A model generated the notes under the pieces. It made no database searches. It was not told the DNA's origin and saw only the letters and a program-made list of their open reading frames with translations. A program made the translations under genes and the position numbers. From Chthoniobacterales bacterium (GTDB taxonomy: Bacteria; Verrucomicrobiota; Verrucomicrobiia; Chthoniobacterales; JAATET01), in NCBI GenBank assembly GCA_036569045.1, contig DATCRI010000089.1, positions 1 through 45,915 of the forward strand: DNA of 45,915 nucleotides, given 5' to 3'. Positions 39,562 through 45,915 of the stretch are shown piece after piece (position 1 is the stretch's first letter; every line of letters starts with the position of its first letter).

Positions 39562-39643
39562 TTCTTGACGTTCGGCCGGCCGGTGAAATTGTGGCCCTGC
39601 CCGCGGGGCTCTCTCCATTCCTCATATCGCACCATTTCTCGCC

Positions 39644-40423
39644 ATGGAACCCTCCCGGGAAAATTCTTCAGTCCGTCATTCCGAGGAAGGGCCCCTTGCC
39701 CGGATACTGCTTATCGGGGGTTCACCCTGGTTGCGCCACTCTCTGGCAACCCTCGCCACTGCCGAGAAGTGGCTGGAGGTCTGCGGGAATACGGGCTCGT
39801 CCGCCGTCGCGCGGCGGATTTGTGAGGAGAAACTGCCGGGACTCATCGTGCTCGACATGGAATTGCCGGAAGGTTCCGGCCTGGGACTTCTGCGCGATCT
39901 GGCAAGAATCCGGCCCGACGCGGGCATTCTCGCCCTCGGCGAGCGGGAGGATACGGCGTGGCTTACCCGCGTGTTCCGCGCGGGTGCTCGCGGCTATCTC
40001 TCGAAACAGGACGAGACCCGGGAAATTTCTTCGGCCCTGTGGCGGGTCGCCCAAGGCCACCGGGTCGTCAGCCGACGCATTTCGGAACTCGTGATCGGCA
40101 TCGTGACCTCCGGACAGGGGATGGGCGCGAAGCGCGGCGTCGAAGCACTTTCCCCTCGGGAAATCGAGGTCTTCTCCCTCCTCGGCAAAGATCAGGGACC
40201 TACCGCGATTTCCCGCCGCCTCGGAGTGACGGTGAAGACGGTCGAGACCCATTGCCAGCATATCAAGCGCAAGCTCGGCCTGCTAAATGGCAAGGCGTTG
40301 AAACAGCGCGCCTTGCAATGGGTGCTCTCCGCCGGCGGGCCGGCAGTCTCGAGCGCGCAATTCCTCTTCGCGGTCATCATGCAATGCCTCACCGGCAACG
40401 GAGAGAGTCTTGGGGCCATCTGA
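39644..40423 (+). CDS. Atypical LuxR/NarL-type response regulator
   Basis: 259 residues. The receiver-like domain (about 18-140) keeps the phospho-acceptor position D71 (LIVLDMELPEGSG) and K121 (YLSKQD). The acidic pair that normally binds Mg2+ is replaced: the usual VDD/VDDH stretch reads ILLIGGSPWL. Phosphorylation by the ordinary mechanism is therefore doubtful. The LuxR-type helix-turn-helix (about 168-225) is complete: ALSPREIEVFSLLGKDQGP, AISRRLGVTVKTVETHCQHI, KRKLGL. The start ATG at 39644 has an in-frame extended acidic leader. It is divergent from the RHS operon across the 21-bp array and a palindrome, so it is the best candidate regulator of that operon. Confidence 0.88.
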   Translation: MEPSRENSSVRHSEEGPLARILLIGGSPWLRHSLATLATAEKWLEVCGNTGSSAVARRICEEKLPGLIVLDMELPEGSGLGLLRDLARIRPDAGILALGEREDTAWLTRVFRAGARGYLSKQDETREISSALWRVAQGHRVVSRRISELVIGIVTSGQGMGAKRGVEALSPREIEVFSLLGKDQGPTAISRRLGVTVKTVETHCQHIKRKLGLLNGKALKQRALQWVLSAGGPAVSSAQFLFAVIMQCLTGNGESLGAI

Positions 40424-40531
40424 GGCGCAAAACCGCATCGACGCCGCCCGGAATCGCGCCAGCACGGCGCTAGGGCCCACATCCTCTCATTCGCACCGGG
40501 CATCTTCTCCTGGAGGATTAGCGAAGCTCTC

Positions 40532-42216
40532 TCAAAGCTTTTGGAACACCTCGACATAGTCGTTTGCGTAGACTTTGCCGAAATGGATCGGTGCCGCGTT
40601 GGGCGACAGGAAGGACCGGAATGAAATTTTGTCTCCGGGCAGGACCTCGAGGTCCTTTCTGAAGTAGGAGACCGTATCCGTTCGTTTGTCCGACTTCTCC
40701 TGAATCCTTTCACCTCCTTGAAGAACGACGGACTTGGGAGGATCAGAAGCTTCGTCCGGGGATCGCTCAGCGTGGCGTGGGCCAGTCCCTCGGTTCTAAA
40801 TCTGCGATTTTCAACCGGGTTGCTGGACTTCAACCGTTTGACTCGAAAATCCAGAGGGTTGCTAACGCCTCTCCCCCAGAAATGAGGCGAAGCGCCGACG
40901 GTGCAGGAATACAGGATGTAACGCCCGTCTCGATAATTCATCGTATCAAAGACTCCAAAAGCATCCTTTCGATCCTCGAGCCAGTGGATGAAATCCAGCT
41001 CGCCGGCCTGGAAAACGTTTCGGGTCTGCCATCGCGCGTGCACCGTATTGATGCCGGCAACAAAGAGGGTGCAAATCATCGCCACTCGCAGCGTCGCGAT
41101 GGGGAGACAAAGTGTCGTCGGACGCAAACTAAATACCGCCGCCGTTGTCAAAGCGAGATACGGCATCAAGGCTATCCAGTATCTTTCATTCGCCTCGAGA
41201 CTGCCACTTCGCAGGCCCTCCACCATGAACAGCGCCAGAATGCCGAGGCATCGGACGGGAAAGAGCTCGAGGGAGTTGGCGCGCGATAGAAAATGAAGAA
41301 CGTGCGCCGGCTTGAACCCGCTGTGCCGGGATCCTGCGACCGACTTCTGGCCCCTCCACGGATGACTAACGGCCAGCAAGGCCAGATACCCGCCCGCCAG
41401 GCAGACGGCTACTCCAGCATTGTTCCAAAAGTATCTCGCCATGATCTCACCTTTAACCGTGGCGTCGGATGCAAAGAGTATGCGATTGGAGTTCAAAAAC
41501 GTGATCTGCCCGTGATCGATCACGGTGGAGAAAACAAGCCGCGCGAGGAAAAACCCTGACGAGAGGAAGCCGAATCCGATGACGTGAAACGCTCCCGTTT
41601 TGCCGACCAGAAGCAACCACTGGATGAAGGCAACGATGATGATCTCCGTTCTCATCGTGCTGGCGGCGAGATTGCACACACCGGCCACGTAGAGCAGATA
41701 GACATGCCCCGGAGACTTTAGCGACTTGACCAGGCACCAGGTCGCAAGGCCGGAAAGGAGGAAGACGAAACCCTCCGTCATTCCGTTCGCCGCTTCGGTC
41801 AACGCGGCCCCAAACCCGAGAAATACCGCTAACGCGGCCAATGCCGACCCCCCACCGAAGATTTCCGCCGCGGAGAGAGTGAACAGGACGATCCCCGACA
41901 CGTAGGCCGTCCATGACAGGGTCTGATACCAATGGATCGCGGAAAAGGCGTCTGCGCCGTGGCAGAGCGACTGGATGATTCCCCCGATAAATAGCGTGTG
42001 GCCCTTTGGCCACGGGCTTCGCAAGCCGACCTCGGACCATAGCATCGGCAGCTCGAGTTTGTCCGTCAGTGCCGAGACTGCCCGCACGGTGCAATCGCCG
42101 AGACCGAGCGCCCAGTCGTTACTCCAAATGGCTCTCAGGCCGAAAATGTAAGCGGCAACGAAGAGCGCGGCGATCGCCAGGCTGATCGTTCTTCGACTCA
42201 TGGGAGTAAACGTCAT
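40532..42216 (-). CDS. Multi-pass membrane protein (glycosyltransferase-like topology) with a 3' frameshift
   Basis: About 560 residues with roughly ten hydrophobic segments (ISLAIAALFVAAYIFGL; FIQWLLLVGKTGAFHVIGF; YWIALMPYLALTTAAVFSL) and a soluble C-terminal domain. The arrangement, with charged loops after the first helix (WSNDWALGLGDCTVRAVSAL), recalls GT39/ArnT-like membrane glycosyltransferases, but no diagnostic motif is certain. Near 40736-40738 (plus-strand GGG) the frame breaks after LLILPS. The sensible continuation lies in another frame (SVVLQGGERIQEKSDKRTD; FRKDLEVLPGDKISFRSFL; VYANDYVEVFQKL) and ends at a TGA at 40532. One missing C would restore it, so this is a recent mutation or sequencing error. 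Starts at 42216 or 42201 (ATG) are both possible. Confidence 0.7.
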
Positions 42217-42447
42217 CAAACGCGGGGATGAAGAAGACTTGTGGGACTGGTGACCATGCGCGCCGCGCCGCCGCGTTGAACTTCAGCAGTTGCATCCTCC
42301 GGATTCGGGATCTCATCTGCCGGGTAAATGGAAACGATCATCAGGCGCGGGCGCCCATTCATTGAGGAAAACATCCTACTGTCAAGGTCCGCTCCCGAAG
42401 AGAAACGAAGATCGACGCCGTCCGGATTCGCGCCGATATTCGCCGGC

Positions 42448-42984
42448 ATGATCCGCGTGCTTCTTCTCGTTGCCCTCGGCGCCCTGCCTGCGCTCGCCTC
42501 CGCCCAGTCGAAGATCCAGTCCGCCCCGCCGGAGGCCTCCACGCCGTCGAACGCGCCGAAGAAAATGCCCTCCTCGGTGCCGACCCCCACGCCGGCCGAA
42601 GCCGCCGTCGCCGTGAAGCAGACCAAGCGCACGCCCGACCAGATCGTGGACGAATTCTTCGCCGCGCTGAAGGCCGACAAGGTGGACGCCGCCTACGACA
42701 CGCTCGACTCCGAGTTTGCCATGGTCGATCGCGGCGACCAGTCGAAGACGATGCGCGCGCAGACGCAGAAGGCCCTCGACGCCTACGGCCCCGTCGTCAG
42801 CGCCGAGATGGTGAAGGAGGAAAAACTCGGCACGCACCTGCTGCGCCGCACCTACATCCTCGCCGGCGACGAGCTGCCGCTCCGCTGGAAATTCTATTTC
42901 TACAAGCCCGCCGACCGCTGGAAACTCATCGACCTGCGCATTGACGATGCCATCGCGGAGTGGTTCGATGAAAATCGTCATTAG
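42448..42984 (+). CDS. Small exported protein, SnoaL/DUF3887-like fold possible
   Basis: 178 residues. A Sec signal peptide (RVLLLVALGALPALASA, cleavage before QSK) is followed by a Pro/Ala-rich linker and a domain starting TPDQIVDEFFAALKADKVDA, AYDTLDSEFAM, with a C-terminal strand pair (LRRTYILAGDELPLRWKFYF; DRWKLIDLRIDD). This helix-then-sheet layout is like NTF2/SnoaL-type or DUF3887 proteins, which lack a common function. The stop codon TAG (42982-42984) and the last residues (RH) are formed by the heptamer repeat array that follows. The ATG at 42448 is chosen because it begins the signal peptide. Confidence 0.8.
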   Translation: MIRVLLLVALGALPALASAQSKIQSAPPEASTPSNAPKKMPSSVPTPTPAEAAVAVKQTKRTPDQIVDEFFAALKADKVDAAYDTLDSEFAMVDRGDQSKTMRAQTQKALDAYGPVVSAEMVKEEKLGTHLLRRTYILAGDELPLRWKFYFYKPADRWKLIDLRIDDAIAEWFDENRH

Positions 42985-43064
42985 TCATTCGTCATTCGTC
43001 ATTGGTAACCAGTGATGGCGACGCCTCGAGACAACCAATGATCATTGACCAAGCACCAATGACC
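42977..43064. repeat. Inverted heptamer arrays forming a stop-codon/start-codon junction
   Basis: The left array is GTCATTA, GTCATTC, GTCATTC, GTCATTG (42977-43004), then degenerate GTAACCA and GTGATGG. The right array is CCAATGA, TCATTGA, CCAAGCA, CCAATGA (43035-43062). The right words are the reverse complement of the left (TCATTGG at 42999-43005). The left array contains the stop of the small exported protein; the right array contains both candidate ATGs of the UbiA gene (43038 and 43059). Confidence 0.85.
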
Positions 43065-43901
43065 GCGCCCGTCGCGCGATTCCTCCAGTTCGTGCGGTTC
43101 TCGCACACGATCTTCGCGATGCCCTTTGCGCTCGGCGCGATGGTCGTCGCCGCGCACGGCCTGCCCGCACCGCGCATCATCCTGCTCATCGTGCTCGCGA
43201 TGGTCTTCGCCCGCACCGCGGCGATGACCTTCAACCGCCTCGCCGACTGGGAGATCGACAAGCGGAACCCGCGCACCGCCGGTCGCCACCGCCTGCTCTC
43301 GCGCGCCGGCGCCATCCTCACCTGCGCCATCGCCTCGCTGCTCTTCGTGCTCACGACGGCAGGGATCAATCCCCTCTGCTTCGCGCTCTCGCCCGTCGCG
43401 CTGGCCATCGTTTTCTTCTACTCGTTCACGAAGCGCTTCACCCACGCCGCGCAGTTCTTCCTCGGCCTCGCCCTGGCCGTCGCCCCCGTCGGCGCGTGGC
43501 TGGCCGTCACCGGCGCCTTCGCCGCGCCGCCGCTCATTCTCGCGCTGGCCGTCGTGCTCTGGCTGGCGGGCTTCGACACGATCTACGCGACGCAGGATTA
43601 CGAGGTCGACCGCCGCGAGGGCCTGAAATCGCTCGTCGTCTGGCTCGGCATTCCCCGCGCGCTGCAGGCCGCGCAGCTCCTCCACGCCGCCACGTGGCTT
43701 GCCCTCGCGGCCTTCGGCTGGAGCGCCGGCCTCGGCCTCGCCTACTGGCTCGGGCTGGTCGCGATCCTCGGCCTGCTCATCTTCGAACACCGGGTCGCCC
43801 GCTCCCTCGATGTCGCCGCGATCAACACGGCCTTCTTCCAATCGAACGCCGCCATCGGCGTCGTCTTCGTGCTGACCATCCTCGTCGATCGCCTTGCCTG
43901 A
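43038..43901 (+). CDS. UbiA-family prenyltransferase (quinone biosynthesis type)
   Basis: 287 residues from the ATG at 43038, or 280 from 43059; both ATGs lie in a heptamer repeat. It is an integral membrane aromatic prenyltransferase with about eight or nine helices. The first Asp-rich prenyl-diphosphate/Mg motif is NRLADWEIDKRNPRTAGR (N-x-x-x-D-x-x-x-D) and the second is DTIYATQDYEVDRREGL. The start of the fold is RFSHTIFAMPFALGAM, typical of the 4-hydroxybenzoate/MqnP-like branch. Length and motifs suggest a role in menaquinone or ubiquinone synthesis; no other quinone genes are near. Its stop overlaps the putative TTG start of the AsmA-like gene. Confidence 0.92.
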   Translation: MIIDQAPMTAPVARFLQFVRFSHTIFAMPFALGAMVVAAHGLPAPRIILLIVLAMVFARTAAMTFNRLADWEIDKRNPRTAGRHRLLSRAGAILTCAIASLLFVLTTAGINPLCFALSPVALAIVFFYSFTKRFTHAAQFFLGLALAVAPVGAWLAVTGAFAAPPLILALAVVLWLAGFDTIYATQDYEVDRREGLKSLVVWLGIPRALQAAQLLHAATWLALAAFGWSAGLGLAYWLGLVAILGLLIFEHRVARSLDVAAINTAFFQSNAAIGVVFVLTILVDRLA

Positions 43902-45915
43902 CGCCACTCCCCAGCGCCGGTTCCGCTGGCTGCGCCTGTTCTTTCTCGGCGCGGCGCTCACCGTCGTGGCCCTCTCGGTCGCATCGTTCATCGCGGTGCA
44001 GCATCTCGATTGGATCGCAAAGTTCGCCATCCATCGCATGTTCCCGGGCGTCACCGCCGAGATGAGTTCCCTGCGCGCCGCGTCGTTTCGGCGGCTCGAG
44101 GTCAGCAAGCTCACGCTGCGCGCCGCAAAATCGAAGGAGCCATTGCTCACGCTGGAAGGTGGCGTGGTCGTCTTCAGCTTCAGCGACGTCTGGCGCGCGC
44201 GGCTGGAGGAGGTCCGCCTCACGTCGCCGAACCTCGTCGTCTCGCCCGATCTCGGGGAAGCCCTCGGCGTGCAGCCAGCGAAATCCGCGCCCGCTTCCCG
44301 GAGCGGCGGCGGAAGCGCGCTGAACTGGGCCATTGCCCGGCTCGTCGTCACCGATGGCTCCATGCGCATCACCCGCCTCGGTGAGTGGGCGCCATCCGTC
44401 GCGATGAACTTCGCGGTCGATTTCCGAAACTTCGGCGTCGGGGGAGCCGCCGCCAGCGAGGAACACACCACCGAGCTGACGAACGTCTCCGCCGCGGATG
44501 CCAACGGCCGCGAGTTCCTGCGCGTGCCATCCATCGGCATCACCTTCACCACGGGCGAACTCTTCACCGCCAGCCGCGTGCGCGCCGTGCGCATCGGCGC
44601 GGGCGATCTCACGCTCGCGCCCGGTCTTTTCGACGCCCTTCCGTCTCGCTCCGCCTCGCCTTCCCCCGCGTCCTCCGCCCCGGGCTGGACCATCGGAGCG
44701 CTCGATCTTGACGCGCTCCACGTCACCATTCCCAACGCCCCCGGCCTGCTCGGTCGCGCGGCGTTTCGCGTCGGCGCGACGCTTCGGGAACTCGGCGCGA
44801 CCGGCACTCCCGCCGGCGACGCCCCGCAGGAAGTCAGGCTCACGAAACTCGAGGTTTCCACCGATCTCGAGCCTGATCGCGCCCTGCTCGCCGCGAACTC
44901 CGCCCGTGCCCGCTTCACCATCGCCGGCCTCACGAGCCGCCGTCTTGACGAACTCACGCTCGAGAATCCCTCCATCGACGTCGCCCCGGAGAAGCTCCTC
45001 CAGGCCGATTCCCCGGCCCCGACAAAGCCCTCCGCTTCCTCCGCGGCCACACCCCCTCCACCGACGTGGTTGATCGCCCGCGTCCGCTGCGATTACGGCG
45101 CGCTCCATCTCCGCGACCTCAAGGCCGGCGCCGTCGACTTCGACGCAAAATTCGCCTTCGACCTTCACGATCTTGGCACCGCGGGCGAGGCCGGCAGGAA
45201 AGCCCACGAACTCACCTTCTGGGACGCGCGCGCCACCGCCACCGGCGGCAAGGCCGCATTTCTCACGCTCGACGTCGGCACCCTCTCGTTCACTCCGGAG
45301 AGCCTCCTCGCCGGCAGGCATCTCGAGGGAGTTCGCGTGAACGGCGGACGCCTCACGGTGGGCGATGCCCTCCAGAAACTCCTTGCCGCCGCACCCGACG
45401 CCTCCCCGGCGCAATCCACGCCGGCGGCCACGGACGAAGGCGGCTGGTCCATCGGCACGCTCGACATCGCCGGCATCCGCACGCGCATCGAGGACCGCCG
45501 CCCCGGCGTCACCGACCTTCATTTCACGATCAATACGACCCTCCGCAACGTCCAGGCCGGCGGCGCCGCCAGCGCGTTGCTCGAGGAGGTGCAGACCGTG
45601 GAGTTCGCGAATATCGACCTGCGGTCCCCGCTCAATCGCGACGCTCTGATCGTCTCGCTGCGCAGCGTATTCGTGCGCTTCACCCTGCGCGATCTTGCCC
45701 GCAAACACCTCCGCGAGGTCGTCATCCTTCGCCCCTCGATCTTCCTCAGCCAGGACCTCTTCGTCTACATGGAGCGCGCCACCGCCGGCGATTCCGCCGC
45801 GAAACCAGCCGCGCCGGCCGCACCGGCACCGGTCGGCCCGAACTGGTCCGTCGATCACCTCGAGGTGAAGTTCGGCCGCCTCGTGCTCGGTAGCGGCGGC
45901 AGCAAGGATGTCGGC
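43894..45915 (+). CDS. AsmA/DUF748-like large envelope protein (3' end outside window)
   Basis: At least 674 residues, open to the window edge. The likely start is the TTG at 43894, overlapping the UbiA stop by 8 bp; no in-frame ATG precedes the membrane anchor (RWLRLFFLGAALTVVALSVA). The periplasmic part consists of repeated modules of the form 'W-x-I-x-x-L-x-x-x-x-x-x-I' (PGWTIGALDLDALHVTI; WLIARVRCDYGALHL; WSIGTLDIAGIRTRI; WSVDHLEVKFGRLVL), separated by Ala/Pro/Ser-rich linkers. This is the repeat style of AsmA/TamB/DUF748 proteins, which are rod-like bridges implicated in lipid transport between membranes. The assignment is by architecture, not by a specific motif. Confidence 0.75.
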   Translation, partial: MPDATPQRRFRWLRLFFLGAALTVVALSVASFIAVQHLDWIAKFAIHRMFPGVTAEMSSLRAASFRRLEVSKLTLRAAKSKEPLLTLEGGVVVFSFSDVWRARLEEVRLTSPNLVVSPDLGEALGVQPAKSAPASRSGGGSALNWAIARLVVTDGSMRITRLGEWAPSVAMNFAVDFRNFGVGGAAASEEHTTELTNVSAADANGREFLRVPSIGITFTTGELFTASRVRAVRIGAGDLTLAPGLFDALPSRSASPSPASSAPGWTIGALDLDALHVTIPNAPGLLGRAAFRVGATLRELGATGTPAGDAPQEVRLTKLEVSTDLEPDRALLAANSARARFTIAGLTSRRLDELTLENPSIDVAPEKLLQADSPAPTKPSASSAATPPPPTWLIARVRCDYGALHLRDLKAGAVDFDAKFAFDLHDLGTAGEAGRKAHELTFWDARATATGGKAAFLTLDVGTLSFTPESLLAGRHLEGVRVNGGRLTVGDALQKLLAAAPDASPAQSTPAATDEGGWSIGTLDIAGIRTRIEDRRPGVTDLHFTINTTLRNVQAGGAASALLEEVQTVEFANIDLRSPLNRDALIVSLRSVFVRFTLRDLARKHLREVVILRPSIFLSQDLFVYMERATAGDSAAKPAAPAAPAPVGPNWSVDHLEVKFGRLVLGSGGSKDVG

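Noticed and set aside
40192-40531. Continuation of the membrane-protein frame to a stop at 40192
   Set aside because: The tail is Arg/Ser/Pro-rich shadow coding that runs antisense through the LuxR-type gene; the sensible C-terminus is in another frame ending at 40532.

Overview
The window is a compact, GC-rich piece of a bacterial chromosome, most likely from the phylum Verrucomicrobiota. Support for that assignment: a type II pseudopilin of the short 'FTLIELL ... VFADGHV' kind, a SecA with a large acidic insertion and a SEC-C tail, an RRM-type RNA-binding protein, an RHS protein whose N-terminal region and mid-protein insertion resemble those of verrucomicrobial RHS proteins, and a companion protein with repeated N-Y-x-P-x-x-x-G-Q-L-K motifs. 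The phylum call rests on recognising families, not on a search.

Positions 1-9268 are all minus strand: a MacAB-like efflux operon (permease cut by the window edge), a FIST-domain sensor protein, a tandem-ACT protein, a UPF0173-type metallo-hydrolase, secA and a NusG paralogue. Positions 9436-16297 hold an LpxH-like phosphoesterase, a pseudopilin paired with an STN-like membrane protein, an RRM protein with a strong terminator, miaA-hflX, a cupin and rsmE. Positions 16294-19790 are a zinc/manganese ABC uptake operon divergent from a Fur-family regulator. Positions 19787-24039 are two overlapping histidine-kinase genes, and 24181-28436 an RND efflux pair on the plus strand.

The accessory part is 28437-39643. 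It begins with a decayed REP-associated transposase. Then comes one tightly spaced minus-strand operon of six genes, all but the first with export signals: a 205-residue unknown, a secreted TSP3/beta-helix-start protein, a small fibre-like protein, a LamG/TSP3/GQLK-repeat protein, a 1881-residue secreted RHS protein, and a small lipoprotein whose start overlaps the RHS stop. I read this as a Sec-exported RHS surface or toxin system with a candidate immunity lipoprotein. No known injection machinery is in the window.

Positions 39644-45915 carry an atypical LuxR-type regulator, a multi-pass membrane protein with a 3' frameshift, a small periplasmic protein, a UbiA-family prenyltransferase and the start of an AsmA-like giant.

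A recurring theme is short-period tandem DNA entering genes. Seven-base arrays sit at 5519-5604, 26828-26851 (in frame inside the RND pump) and 42977-43064 (forming the stop of one gene and the start of the next). Eight-base repeats at 36707-36863 supply the start codon, N-region and hydrophobic signal-peptide core of the GQLK protein. A 21-base-period array of about 14 units lies upstream of the RHS operon. miaA has no ATG/GTG/TTG start after the preceding gene. I found no tRNA, rRNA or CRISPR array.
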